This document shows positions 7,928 through 16,189 of a DNA stretch of 16,755 bases, in pieces (positions within the stretch are counted from its first letter, which is position 1; every line of letters starts with the position of its first letter). The position numbers and the translations under genes are program-made. The notes below the pieces were generated by a model. That model searched no databases. It worked only from the letters and a program-made list of their open reading frames with translations, and was not told where the DNA came from. Source of the DNA: Peptococcaceae bacterium (GTDB lineage Bacteria > Bacillota > Peptococcia > Peptococcales > Peptococcaceae); assembly GCA_017622155.1 (NCBI GenBank), contig JAGARS010000093.1, forward strand, positions 1-16,755, written 5' to 3'.

Positions 7928-8263
7928 ATGATTCTGCAATATGTATTAATCGTACTGCTAGCCGTACTTGCAGTGCTGTGCAGACTATTCTACAAAAACA
8001 AAATGACCTTTCAGCAGCGACTGCTCAGCATTTTTCTAATTGTATGGGCAATTCTATCCATTGTATATTATGATGTATGGAACTATGTTACCATCGACAA
8101 CCCGCATCTGGGTATGTGGTATACCTATATCCCCCCGGTATGCTATTCTATTGGAGCCGGTATTGGCACATACTTTCTGCTGAAAAGCTTTAAAAAGCTA
8201 AACCGCGTAACAGTGATAAAAGCAGATGAAAAAACAAAGGGCAAAACAAAGAAAAAGAAATAA
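7928..8263 (+). CDS. Small three-helix membrane protein of unknown function
   Basis: A 111-residue protein that I do not recognise. Hydrophobic segments at about 2-20, 31-48 and 67-86 suggest three membrane helices. The aromatic-rich loop VYYDVWNYVTIDNPHLGMWY lies between the second and third, and the tail is strongly basic (KADEKTKGKTKKKK), probably cytoplasmic. AGGAG lies about 11 nt upstream of the ATG, slightly longer than usual. It starts 18 bp after rlmN, has codon use like its neighbours, and ends just before the shared terminator. A rlmN-linked transcript is likely, but nothing in the protein points to rRNA modification. Confidence 0.7.
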   Translation: MILQYVLIVLLAVLAVLCRLFYKNKMTFQQRLLSIFLIVWAILSIVYYDVWNYVTIDNPHLGMWYTYIPPVCYSIGAGIGTYFLLKSFKKLNRVTVIKADEKTKGKTKKKK

Positions 8264-8267
8264 ACGC

Positions 8268-8317
8268 AAAAAAGACGATTCCACAATGATAGTTTTCATC
8301 ATGGAATCGTCTTTTTT
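8268..8317. terminator. Bidirectional rho-independent terminator
   Basis: An 11-bp perfect stem, AGACGATTCCA (8273-8283) with TGGAATCGTCT (8302-8312), has further inner pairing (TGAT/ATCA). It is flanked by an A-run on the left and a T-run on the right, so it can end transcription in both directions. It sits between the convergent small membrane protein gene and hisE. Confidence 0.92.
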
Positions 8318-8362
8318 ATGATAGTGCAGCGAATTTTCTCAATTCGTCACACGGATAAAAAG

Positions 8363-8689
8363 TTAACTGTTGTGATCGCTTACATGAAACTGTTTCAGAT
8401 TGCCGATTTTCTGCCGGCGCTGTTCCAGTTCTGCTTCTACAGCTTCCAGTGGAATGCCCTGGTCTACCATCATTACCAGCAGATGATACATCAGGTCGCA
8501 AATTTCACCAACGGTTTCTTCCTGCACGCCATTTTTGGCTGCGATGATAACTTCGCTGCATTCTTCGCCGCATTTTTTCAAGATTTTATCTAAACCTTTG
8601 TCCAACAGATAACATGTGTAGGAGCCTTCCTGCGGTTCTGCTTTGCGCTGCTCTACAACTGCATATAAGCCTTCCAGTACATCCTGCAT
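8363..8689 (-). CDS. hisE: Phosphoribosyl-ATP pyrophosphatase HisE
   Basis: A 108-residue, all-helical enzyme that removes pyrophosphate from phosphoribosyl-ATP, the second step of histidine synthesis. The MazG-like metal-binding residues are visible: GEECSE (Glu42, Glu43, Glu46) and ExxD (Glu62, Asp65, in GEICDLMYH). The KILKKCGEE-CSEVIIAAKN segment is characteristic. It is the last gene of the his operon. hisE follows hisI by one base, with GGGAGG inside the end of hisI. HisI and HisE are separate proteins here, whereas many bacteria have a fused HisIE. Confidence 0.95.
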   Translation of the reverse strand: MQDVLEGLYAVVEQRKAEPQEGSYTCYLLDKGLDKILKKCGEECSEVIIAAKNGVQEETVGEICDLMYHLLVMMVDQGIPLEAVEAELEQRRQKIGNLKQFHVSDHNS

Positions 8690-8690
8690 A

Positions 8691-9017
8691 TTAGTTCGCC
8701 TCCCAGATTGTTGTATAAAAACAGCTGTGATTGCCGGTATGGCAGGCCGGGCCTGTCTGATCTACGATCACAAGCAAAGTATCATTGTCACAGTCGGCAC
8801 GCAGTTCATGCACTTTCTGCAAATGCCCCGATGTGGCGCCTTTGTTCCACAACTCCTGTCTGGAACGGCTGTAAAACCAGGTATAGCCTGTCTCCATTGT
8901 TTTTTGCAGGCTTTCTTCATTCATATATGCCAGCATCAGCACTTCGCCGGTGCTTTTTTCCTGCACAACAGCCGGAATCAGCTCGCTTTTCTCAAAATAT
9001 TTTTTTAAGTTTTCCAT
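8691..9017 (-). CDS. hisI: Phosphoribosyl-AMP cyclohydrolase HisI
   Basis: A 108-residue metalloenzyme that opens the adenine ring of phosphoribosyl-AMP, the third step. The metal-binding block DCDND (75-79) and the conserved cysteines of [12 protein letters not shown] (Cys92, Cys99) are present, as is the [19 protein letters not shown] substrate loop (47-65). Length is that of the stand-alone cyclohydrolase. AGGAG, overlapping the hisF stop codon, lies about 8 nt before the ATG; the gap to hisF is 9 bp. Confidence 0.96.
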   Translation of the reverse strand: MENLKKYFEKSELIPAVVQEKSTGEVLMLAYMNEESLQKTMETGYTWFYSRSRQELWNKGATSGHLQKVHELRADCDNDTLLVIVDQTGPACHTGNHSCFYTTIWEAN

Positions 9018-9026
9018 ATACTGCTC

Positions 9027-9785
9027 CTAACGTCTTACCGGAATATTTTTATTGCGCAAATGCTCTTTTACCTGCTGCACCGTCAATTCTTTGAAATGGA
9101 ACAAGGATGCTGCCAGTGCTGCATCGGCTCCTGTTTTTTCAAACACTTCTGAAAAATGATCCAGGTTACCGCAGCCGCCGGAGGCAATTACCGGAATATT
9201 CACCACTTTACTGATGGCATCTGTCAGTTCCAGGTCAAAACCTTGTTTACAGCCATCGGTGTCCATTGAAGTCAGAAGAATTTCCCCGGCACCGCGCCGT
9301 TCACATTCTTTCGCCCATTCAATGGCATCCATCTGCATATCAATACGGCCGCCGTTTACCACTACCGTAAAGCCGCCTTCTGCTTTGCGCCGCGCGTCAA
9401 TAGCCACTACCACACACTGACTCCCAAATTTATCTGCGGCTTCGCTAATCAGCTGCGGATTGCGCACTGCTGCCGAATTAACAGAAATTTTGTCCGCACC
9501 GGCACGCAAAAGTTCTCGGAAATCATCCACTGTGCGAATACCGCCGCCTACAGTCAGCGGTACAAATACATTTTTAGCAGTATTGCGCACCACATCAATC
9601 ATGGTACTGCGGCCTTCATGGGTAGCGGTAATGTCCAAAAAGGTAATTTCATCGGCACCCTGACGGTCATAGTCAATGGCGCACTGCACCGGATCCCCTA
9701 CTTCTTTGATGCCTACAAAGTTGACACCTTTTACTACCTTGCCATCTCGCACATCCAGGCATGGAATAATACGTTTTGCCAGCAT
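9027..9785 (-). CDS. hisF: Imidazole glycerol phosphate synthase cyclase subunit HisF
   Basis: A 252-residue TIM barrel that uses ammonia delivered by HisH to convert PRFAR to imidazole glycerol phosphate and AICAR. With the start at ATG 9785 ([15 protein letters not shown]) the catalytic acids fall at Asp11 and Asp130, the family's usual numbers, and AGGTG (9792-9796) lies 6 nt upstream. A GTG at 9794, abutting the hisA stop, is in frame and would add three residues, but it is itself part of the ribosome site. Phosphate-binding glycine motifs are present ([20 protein letters not shown]). It is encoded directly after hisA in the operon, near its glutaminase partner hisH. Confidence 0.96.
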   Translation of the reverse strand: MLAKRIIPCLDVRDGKVVKGVNFVGIKEVGDPVQCAIDYDRQGADEITFLDITATHEGRSTMIDVVRNTAKNVFVPLTVGGGIRTVDDFRELLRAGADKISVNSAAVRNPQLISEAADKFGSQCVVVAIDARRKAEGGFTVVVNGGRIDMQMDAIEWAKECERRGAGEILLTSMDTDGCKQGFDLELTDAISKVVNIPVIASGGCGNLDHFSEVFEKTGADAALAASLFHFKELTVQQVKEHLRNKNIPVRR

Positions 9786-9794
9786 TGTATGCAC

Positions 9795-10514
9795 CTACCC
9801 TTCCCGACTGATGCGCACAGCTTCCGCTAAATCCAGACTGCCGCTATAAATCGATTTGCCGCAAATCACACCGTACAGATTCATCTGTTTGCACAGTGTA
9901 ATGTCATCAATAGACTTCACCCCGCCGCTGGCGATGATATTGCAGCTCACGGCACGGTTGATTGCATCCAACTGGTCACCGTTGACACCGCTGAGCATAC
10001 CATCTTTGGAAATGTCCGTATAGATAATGGTCTGTACACCTACAGCCTCCATCATTTTTGCCATTTCAATATAATGTACATTGCTAGTATCCAGCCAGCC
10101 TTCTGTAGCCACCATCTCATTTTTGGCATCAATGCCAACTGCAATCTGAGCACCAAAATGCTGCACCGCATCTTTTACCAATGCAGGATTTTTTACTGCT
10201 ACAGATCCCAAAATCACCCGTTCAATGCCGCGCTCCAGATAGTATTCAATGGTATCCATACTGCGAATGCCGCCACCCAGCTCTACTTTCAGGCCGCTTT
10301 CTTTTGCTACTTTACAGAAAATATCCGCATTGATAGGACGTGCATCTTTTGCCCCATCCAAATCTACCATGTGTATCCACTCTGCCCCAGCTTTCAAAAA
10401 GCTGTCTGCTGTGTCATAAGGGCTTGCTGCCACCTGCTCTGCTGTATCAAATTCACCTTTACGCAGACGCACACATTTACCATCCTTGATATCAATTGCC
10501 GGTAAAATAATCAT
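9795..10514 (-). CDS. hisA: ProFAR isomerase HisA
   Basis: A 239-residue TIM barrel that performs the Amadori rearrangement of ProFAR to PRFAR. Catalytic Asp8 (MIILPAIDIKDGK) and Asp129 (AVGIDAKNE) are in place, with phosphate loops LGGGIRSMDT and IASGGVKSID. TEGW is typical. The ATG overlaps the hisH stop as ATGA (4 bp), so translation is probably coupled. A clear Shine-Dalgarno is lacking apart from GGTGAG inside hisH. Confidence 0.96.
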   Translation of the reverse strand: MIILPAIDIKDGKCVRLRKGEFDTAEQVAASPYDTADSFLKAGAEWIHMVDLDGAKDARPINADIFCKVAKESGLKVELGGGIRSMDTIEYYLERGIERVILGSVAVKNPALVKDAVQHFGAQIAVGIDAKNEMVATEGWLDTSNVHYIEMAKMMEAVGVQTIIYTDISKDGMLSGVNGDQLDAINRAVSCNIIASGGVKSIDDITLCKQMNLYGVICGKSIYSGSLDLAEAVRISREG

Positions 10515-11119
10515 GTTCTCACCAACTTCGCAAAATTTTTCAAAATATTCATGCCTACCTGCCCGCTTTTTTCCGGATGAAACTGTGCGCCATATACATT
10601 ATCGCAATAAACCAGTCCCGGAATTTTTTCATTGTACATGGTATAGCAGCTGATATAGGCATCGTCAGTGTCAGCCCGATAAGAATGCACATAATACACA
10701 TAATCTCCATCTGCAATATCTGCGCTCAAAGGACAATCATGCAGCACATTCAGATCATTCCAGCCCATATGCGGGATTTTTAACCCCCCGCCATCAATGA
10801 GCACCACTTTGCCCGGAATCAGCCCAAGACCATCAGTCTCTCCAAATTCATAGCCTTTTTCAAACAGCATCTGCATTCCCAGGCAAATCCCCAGTATTGG
10901 TTTTCCTGCAGCAGCCTGCTCTTTAATCGCTTCCGTAAAACCGCTTTCATTGAGCATAGTCATCGCATCGCGAAAAGCACCTACTCCCGGCAGAATAATA
11001 CCATCCGCCTCTGCCAGCTCAGCAGGATTTGCTGTAATTTTATTTTCGATCTGCAGGTAATTCAGCGCATTTTGTACACTAAACAAATTTCCTGCACCAT
11101 AATCAATAATATGAATCAT
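10511..11119 (-). CDS. hisH: Imidazole glycerol phosphate synthase glutaminase subunit HisH
   Basis: A 202-residue class I glutamine amidotransferase that feeds ammonia to HisF. The triad is complete: Cys79 in PILGICLGMQ, His181 and Glu183 in QFHPEKSG. The oxyanion strand LPGVGAF (43-49) is present. GAGGTG is close to the ATG. It lies 12 bp after hisB, the largest gap in the operon. Confidence 0.97.
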   Translation of the reverse strand: MIHIIDYGAGNLFSVQNALNYLQIENKITANPAELAEADGIILPGVGAFRDAMTMLNESGFTEAIKEQAAAGKPILGICLGMQMLFEKGYEFGETDGLGLIPGKVVLIDGGGLKIPHMGWNDLNVLHDCPLSADIADGDYVYYVHSYRADTDDAYISCYTMYNEKIPGLVYCDNVYGAQFHPEKSGQVGMNILKNFAKLVRT

Positions 11120-11131
11120 GCCTTCACCTCG

Positions 11132-11713
11132 TTATGCCAGTACGCCTTTTGAGGACAGTACACCACCGTCGCGCACTGTCACCGCAATTTGTAACGCATG
11201 CGCAACTGCTTTAAAGATTGCTTCGATTTTGTGGTGGTCATTACTGCCATACTCCAGCCGAATATGCAGTGTTATCCCACTATTCATTGCAAAAGCACGG
11301 AAAAATTCCTCTACCAGGCAGCAATCAAAAGCGCCTACACTCTGATTTGTAAATGCGGCATCAAAATGCAGATATGCTCTGCCGCTGATATCTAGCGCAC
11401 AAAAAGCCAAAGCTTCGTCCATCGGCACATAAAAACTGCCAAACCGTACAATTTGCGATTTGTCTAAAACACGCGCAAAGGCCTGCCCCAATACAATGCC
11501 CAAATCCTCTACACTGTGATGCCCGTCTACTTCAAGGTCACCTTTCATATCCAGTGCAATATCAAACCCGCCATGTACTGCAAAAGCAGTCAGCATATGA
11601 TCAAAAAATCCAATGCCGCTGCTGCCGGTAAACGTACCGTTCCCATCAATATTCAGATTCAGCTGAATCTGCGTTTCCTTTGTTTCTCGTTTTATTTCTA
11701 CAGTTCGCATCAT
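11132..11713 (-). CDS. hisB: Imidazoleglycerol-phosphate dehydratase HisB (monofunctional)
   Basis: A 193-residue Mn-dependent dehydratase that makes imidazole acetol phosphate. The repeated metal-binding motifs are visible: FFDHMLTAFAVHGG, DGHHSVEDLGIVLGQA and SNDHHKIEAIFKA. There is no N-terminal HAD phosphatase domain of the E. coli HisB type, so histidinol-phosphate phosphatase must be encoded elsewhere. The first ATG shares its A with the hisC stop (TAATG). The second ATG at 11710 is better spaced (7 nt) from AGGAG, so either start is possible. Confidence 0.96.
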   Translation of the reverse strand: MMRTVEIKRETKETQIQLNLNIDGNGTFTGSSGIGFFDHMLTAFAVHGGFDIALDMKGDLEVDGHHSVEDLGIVLGQAFARVLDKSQIVRFGSFYVPMDEALAFCALDISGRAYLHFDAAFTNQSVGAFDCCLVEEFFRAFAMNSGITLHIRLEYGSNDHHKIEAIFKAVAHALQIAVTVRDGGVLSSKGVLA

Positions 11714-12777
11714 TACGCTCCTTTCAAAGTTGCTTCCAGGGCTTCCAGCACTGCTTTGTTTTCTGCATCACTTCCGGCACAGATTCTTAAATAGTTTTTC
11801 ATCAGACGAATAGCAATGCCCTGCTGTTTCAATGCTGTAAATACATCGGCTGCATCTTCTACTTCCATATATACGAAGTTGGATTTTGCATCCAGCAGCG
11901 ATTTAATTTTTGGCTGCCGCGCCTTCAGTTCTGCCAGGCTTGCGTACAAGCTGTCACGGGAAGTTCTGATTTTTTGGATACAATCAGCAATGTAGTCCGG
12001 GTGATCAAAAATCACACTGCCTACCACCTGCGACATGGTATTCACATTATACGGAGATTTTGCCGCTTTCAATGCATTTGCCAATGTTTTATTGGATACC
12101 GCAAATCCAAGACGCACTGCTGCCAGGCCAAAAGCCTTGGACAAAGTTTTCAGCACCATCATATTTGGATACTGTTCTACCAGATCCAGCACAGAAGCAC
12201 CATCTGCAAATTCCATATATGCCTCATCAACAATCACCAGTGTATCTTCCAATGCTTCAACAATTTTTATCACATTTTCTCTGGATTCAATCAGTGATGA
12301 TGGATTGCACGGATTAGAGAAAATCAGCATACGAATCTGTTTTTCTTTTGCCTCTGCTATCAAGGCATCCACACCAATCTGCAGATTGTCCTCTTTTTCA
12401 AACACTTCTACCTGCATCCCAGCTAGCTCGGCATAAATACCATACATGCTAAAGTCCGGTTTTACCATCATCAGTTTGTCACCCGCATCAGAAAAACAGG
12501 ATGTTAATAAAAACAGCAATTCATCAGAACCATTGGCTGCCACTACCAAATCCGACGGCACATTAAAATAACGGCTAAACTTTTCGCACAGCTCCGTTGC
12601 GCAAGGATCCGGGTAACGATTGAAGTCAATCTGCGATACTTTTTCCCCAATTTCTTTACGAATATCGTCCGGCAGACTGATAAAACTTTCGTTTGCATCT
12701 AATCGTACATGAAACACTCCGGTATTCGGCTGATATGGTTTCAGGTTTCTTAATTTTTCCGGTAATTGATAAGTCAT
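11713..12777 (-). CDS. hisC: Histidinol-phosphate aminotransferase HisC
   Basis: A 354-residue PLP-dependent fold-type I aminotransferase that converts imidazole acetol phosphate to histidinol phosphate. The Schiff-base lysine is Lys214 in TLSKAFGLAAVRLG. NPCNPS (155-160), DEAY (184-187) and the N-terminal LDANES are typical. Length is normal. It starts one base after the hisD stop and overlaps hisB by one base. Confidence 0.95.
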   Translation of the reverse strand: MTYQLPEKLRNLKPYQPNTGVFHVRLDANESFISLPDDIRKEIGEKVSQIDFNRYPDPCATELCEKFSRYFNVPSDLVVAANGSDELLFLLTSCFSDAGDKLMMVKPDFSMYGIYAELAGMQVEVFEKEDNLQIGVDALIAEAKEKQIRMLIFSNPCNPSSLIESRENVIKIVEALEDTLVIVDEAYMEFADGASVLDLVEQYPNMMVLKTLSKAFGLAAVRLGFAVSNKTLANALKAAKSPYNVNTMSQVVGSVIFDHPDYIADCIQKIRTSRDSLYASLAELKARQPKIKSLLDAKSNFVYMEVEDAADVFTALKQQGIAIRLMKNYLRICAGSDAENKAVLEALEATLKGA

Positions 12778-12778
12778 A

Positions 12779-14077
12779 TCATTCTACCTCGCTTTCAAAT
12801 CTTACTTTAATGGAGTTGGCATGTGCAGTAAGCTGTTCTCGTTCTGCAATACACACAATATCGTCGTGTGCTGCGCACAGTGCATCTTCTGTATAATAAA
12901 TGTAACTGGATTTTTTGATAAAGCTGTCTACTCCCAGCGGGGAGAAAAATCGCGCTGTACCGCTGGTCGGCAGCACATGATTCGGTCCTGCATAATAATC
13001 GCCCAAAGGCTCCGGCGCATACTGCCCCAGAAATACAGACCCTGCATTGTCTAATCGTCCCAAATACGCCAATGGATTGTCCAGCATCACTTCCAGATGT
13101 TCCGGTGCCAGTTCGTTGGCCATATCTATCATTTCATCAATACTGCGGCATACAATAATTGCACCATAATCTGTTAAAGATTTTTCAATAATTTCATTGC
13201 GAGACAGCAATGCCATCTGCCGTTCCAGTTCTTTCACAGTGGCTTCCGCTACAGCTTTATCTGTAGTTAACAGAATAGATGAAGCCAGTACATCATGCTC
13301 TGCCTGACTCATTAAATCAGCAGCCAGGAATTTCGGGTTTGCAGTGCTGTCTGCCATCACCAGAATTTCACTAGGCCCTGCAATCATATCAATGTCTACT
13401 ACACCATAAAGAATGCGTTTGGCAGTAGCCACATAAATATTTCCCGGCCCCACTATTTTATCCACTTTCGGGATTGTTTCTGTCCCATAAGCCAGTGCTG
13501 CTACCGCTTGAGCACCGCCCATCAGGAAAATACGATCTACACCAGCCAATGCAGCCGCTACCAGAATATCCGGATTAGCCGTGCCATCTTTCAGCGGCGG
13601 TGTCACCATAATCACTTCTTCTACACCTGCAATTTTAGCCGGCACTGCATTCATCAGCACGGAAGATGGATACGCTGCTGTGCCGCCCGGCACATACAGC
13701 CCTACACGTTTTAAACCGCGAATGCGCTGCCCCATAATTACTCCATTTGGCTTGGCATCAATAAAACTCTGCTGTTTTTGACGACTATGAAACTCTTTGA
13801 TATTGTTCATAGCATTGGTCAAGGCCTCTACAAAACGCGGATCCGCATCAGCTACCGCCTGCTCCATCTGCGCACGTGTCACTTCCGGCGCTTCCGGACA
13901 TCTTCCATCAAATTTTAGGGTATATTCTTTTACCGCTTCATCTCCTCTGGCTTTCACATTCTCCAGAATTTCGGTAACGGAAGCTGTTACTCTTTTATCA
14001 GTTTCACCGCTTCTCTGCCGCAAATTATCTAATAACACTTTTTCAGCAGTTCCATCTGCGATTGTAATAGAAATCAT
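12779..14077 (-). CDS. hisD: Histidinol dehydrogenase HisD
   Basis: A 432-residue Zn/NAD+ enzyme that oxidises histidinol to histidine, the last step. The catalytic pair is Glu326-His327 (APEHLE), the same numbers as in E. coli. Zinc ligands fit Gln258, His261 (SQAEHD), Asp360 and His419. The family signature IDMIAGPSEILVMAD is at 229-243, and GPGNIYVATAK is present. AGGAGG lies about 10 nt before the ATG inside hisG; the two genes overlap by 4 bp (ATGA). Confidence 0.97.
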   Translation of the reverse strand: MISITIADGTAEKVLLDNLRQRSGETDKRVTASVTEILENVKARGDEAVKEYTLKFDGRCPEAPEVTRAQMEQAVADADPRFVEALTNAMNNIKEFHSRQKQQSFIDAKPNGVIMGQRIRGLKRVGLYVPGGTAAYPSSVLMNAVPAKIAGVEEVIMVTPPLKDGTANPDILVAAALAGVDRIFLMGGAQAVAALAYGTETIPKVDKIVGPGNIYVATAKRILYGVVDIDMIAGPSEILVMADSTANPKFLAADLMSQAEHDVLASSILLTTDKAVAEATVKELERQMALLSRNEIIEKSLTDYGAIIVCRSIDEMIDMANELAPEHLEVMLDNPLAYLGRLDNAGSVFLGQYAPEPLGDYYAGPNHVLPTSGTARFFSPLGVDSFIKKSSYIYYTEDALCAAHDDIVCIAEREQLTAHANSIKVRFESEVE

Positions 14078-14724
14078 TTCTTTTCTGCCTCCTGTTTTTG
14101 TACGTAATCCTCAATTTTCATGATCAGTTCATCAATTTCTGCTTTGCGCAGTTTCATACTGGCAATATTGACAATCAGCCTTGCACTTACCTGACAGATT
14201 TCCTCAGCCACCATCAAACCATTTTCTTTCAGTGTGGTGCCTGTTTCTACAATATCTACAATGGCATCGGACAGCCCTAAAATAGGTGCCAGCTCCACAG
14301 AACCTTCGATTTTGACAATATCCACATCCATATTTTTCTTTTCAAAATAATTACGCGCTATATTAACATATTTACTTGCAATACAGCGGGTGTGATATCC
14401 TTCATAAAAATCCACGCCTTCCGGCAATGCCAGTGCAAAGCGGCATTTGCCAAATCCTAAATCCACCACTTCATAAAAAGTGCCGCCAGCTTCCATGATG
14501 GTATCCTTGCCAACCACACCCAGATCACATACACCATTTTCTACATACGTAAGCACGTCCGCTGCTTTCGCCAGAATAATTTCAATATTGGCATTTTTGA
14601 TTGGCAGCACCAGTCGTCGTCCCTTATTACGCACCTCACTGCAATCATATCCAAGTGCTTCAAACATCTCTATGCTTTTTTCCTCAAGGCGCCCTTTTGT
14701 CAGCGCAATCCGAATCGGTTTCAT
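14074..14724 (-). CDS. hisG: ATP phosphoribosyltransferase catalytic subunit HisG, short form
   Basis: A 216-residue enzyme for the first, committed step, joining ATP and PRPP. The PRPP-binding segment is DIVETGTTLKENG (157-169). The N-terminus IRIALTKGRLEEKS is typical. The protein ends after the catalytic domains and lacks the C-terminal ACT-like histidine-binding domain of long HisG, so it should need HisZ for activity and feedback inhibition. It overlaps hisZ by 4 bp (ATGA), with AGGTG in the end of hisZ, consistent with coupled production of the two subunits. Confidence 0.96.
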   Translation of the reverse strand: MKPIRIALTKGRLEEKSIEMFEALGYDCSEVRNKGRRLVLPIKNANIEIILAKAADVLTYVENGVCDLGVVGKDTIMEAGGTFYEVVDLGFGKCRFALALPEGVDFYEGYHTRCIASKYVNIARNYFEKKNMDVDIVKIEGSVELAPILGLSDAIVDIVETGTTLKENGLMVAEEICQVSARLIVNIASMKLRKAEIDELIMKIEDYVQKQEAEKK

Positions 14725-15953
14725 ACATTCACCTGCTCTGTAGTTGTTTCTATATCCTCATATTCTACATCTATAATTTCTGTTGTTTTGCCAATAACAT
14801 GCACCTGTGTAATGCCACAGCGGGCAGCATAACGAATCGCTTCTGTACGATCATCCAGCACACAGTTTTCTACAATCTGCCCCTTGGCAATCAGCTGTTT
14901 GCGATATTGAATCGCCTTCACCAGATAACTATCTTCCGAAGCCATCACCAATACATCGGCAGTTAATGGAGGATGTTTTTCCACAATACTGCTAGCCAAA
15001 TCCACATTCACAGCAAACCCAACAGCCGGAAAATCCGCTCCGAAATCACTGAGCAGATTATCATAGCGACCGCCCGAAAGCACCGGCTCCCCTACTTCAT
15101 TGAAATAACCGCGGAAAATAATCCCTGTATAATATTCAGCCTGATTCACCAGACCCAAATCAATGATAACCTTATCACCAAGGCCAAGCTGCTGCAAACT
15201 GTTATAAATATTACGCAAATAATCCAGACTTTCCCGTGCAGACGCATCTTCAAACAACGCATAAGCCTGTTCAAATACTTCTTCGCCGCCAAACAGACGA
15301 GGCAGATATTTGAGTGCTGCCGCTGCAGCGTTGTTCGGGAACTGCTCAAGCAAATCATTGAGCGATGCAAAATTTTTCTGTTCAATATTGCGTCGGATTT
15401 CTTCCCTTGTTTCCTCATCTGCTCCCAGACTATCCATCAGTGCTTTAAAATAGCCAATATGGCAAAGCTCCAAACGATACCCGGCTCCATTGCTGATACT
15501 TTCCAGACTGGCCGCTGCCATTTCCATAATTTCTAAGTCACTGCGCATAGAGCCGCTGCCAATCAATTCTACACCGCACTGATAAATTTCACTGCTGCGC
15601 CCTCTGAGTCCATTGGCCATGCGGTATACATTGTGGCTGTAATATAAGCGTAACGGCATCTCCATATGCAAAAGCCGTGTCGCACTCAAGCGTGCAATTG
15701 GAATGGTTCCATCGGGACACAACACCATTAAACGACCTTTATTATCCATCAATTTATACATATTTTCCTGTGGTAAATAATCGGCCGAGGCACCAAACAC
15801 ATCATAAAACTCAATGGTTGGTGTCATCACGCGACGATAACCCCGTTCTTTGAAAATTTTCTTTAGACTGCCGGTTACATGTGACTTGCGCGTACATTCG
15901 TCAAAAATATAATCCTTTGTGCCTTCCGGCGTCACTTTATTGTAATGTTTCAT
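14721..15953 (-). CDS. hisZ: ATP phosphoribosyltransferase regulatory subunit HisZ
   Basis: A 410-residue histidyl-tRNA synthetase paralogue. It has class II synthetase motifs (GYRRVMTPTIEFYDVF near 47-62, RMANGLRGRSSEIYQCG around 120-136, and SGGRYDNLLSDFG) but reads NQAEYYTG where genuine HisRS has RGLDYYxx. The catalytic Arg is therefore missing, and this is HisZ rather than HisS. It lies directly upstream of short hisG, its obligate partner, and heads the operon. The start was set at 15953 (MKHYNKVTPEG) because AGGTG (15962-15966) lies 8 nt upstream. An in-frame ATG at 15986 has no ribosome site and is only about 6 nt from the predicted transcription start. Confidence 0.94.
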   Translation of the reverse strand: MKHYNKVTPEGTKDYIFDECTRKSHVTGSLKKIFKERGYRRVMTPTIEFYDVFGASADYLPQENMYKLMDNKGRLMVLCPDGTIPIARLSATRLLHMEMPLRLYYSHNVYRMANGLRGRSSEIYQCGVELIGSGSMRSDLEIMEMAAASLESISNGAGYRLELCHIGYFKALMDSLGADEETREEIRRNIEQKNFASLNDLLEQFPNNAAAAALKYLPRLFGGEEVFEQAYALFEDASARESLDYLRNIYNSLQQLGLGDKVIIDLGLVNQAEYYTGIIFRGYFNEVGEPVLSGGRYDNLLSDFGADFPAVGFAVNVDLASSIVEKHPPLTADVLVMASEDSYLVKAIQYRKQLIAKGQIVENCVLDDRTEAIRYAARCGITQVHVIGKTTEIIDVEYEDIETTTEQVNV

Positions 15954-15998
15954 ATTAGATTCACCTATCCTGGGCAATAAATTCAATACACTGCAAAC

Positions 15999-16027
15999 AT
16001 TTTAGCATGCTAAAGTGATAAAGTCAA
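15999..16027 (-). promoter_or_regulatory. Promoter of the his operon
   Basis: The minus strand carries TTGACT (16022-16027), a 17-bp spacer and TAAAAT (15999-16004), also preceded by TGC as an extended -10. Predicted start of transcription is near 15992, giving a leader of about 40 nt, too short for a T-box or attenuator. Confidence 0.8.
16001..16014. promoter_or_regulatory. Palindromic operator in the his promoter
   Basis: TTTAGCATGCTAAA is a perfect 14-bp inverted repeat covering the 3' part of the spacer and most of the -10. A protein bound here would block RNA polymerase, so a histidine-responsive repressor is likely. The TrpR-like HisR/YerC family proposed for Firmicutes is one candidate (from memory, not shown by this sequence). 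Confidence 0.65.
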
Positions 16028-16144
16028 CTAGTAACTATCGTCTCAGCCCTTGTATCACAAATATTTTCACTTGATAACCTCTTTTTTGATGCGATTGTAT
16101 CAAGCTTCAGCCAATACAGCCTACACAACAGCATTTTACTATGC

Positions 16145-16150
16145 TACAAT
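16145..16150 (+). promoter_or_regulatory. Candidate promoter (-10) of the sirtuin gene
   Basis: TATGCTACAAT on the plus strand is an extended -10 (TGC then TACAAT). TACACA (16122-16127) lies 17 bp upstream as a fair -35. Transcription would start near 16157, about 33 nt before the ATG. Confidence 0.5.
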
Positions 16151-16189
16151 AAGAAAAACACCAAAACAATATCGCAACGAGGTGATGCT

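Noticed and set aside
14973..15536. 187-codon plus-strand open frame opposite hisZ
   Set aside because: hisZ is certain on the other strand. The frame has low-complexity composition expected of an antisense read and no start signals.
14721..15953. Genuine histidyl-tRNA synthetase (hisS)
   Set aside because: The RGLDYY motif is replaced by NQAEYY, and the gene sits directly before a short hisG, both diagnostic of HisZ.
15954..16189. T-box riboswitch or His-rich leader peptide before hisZ
   Set aside because: The predicted transcript leader is about 40 nt and shows no T-box sequence, specifier stem or His codon run.
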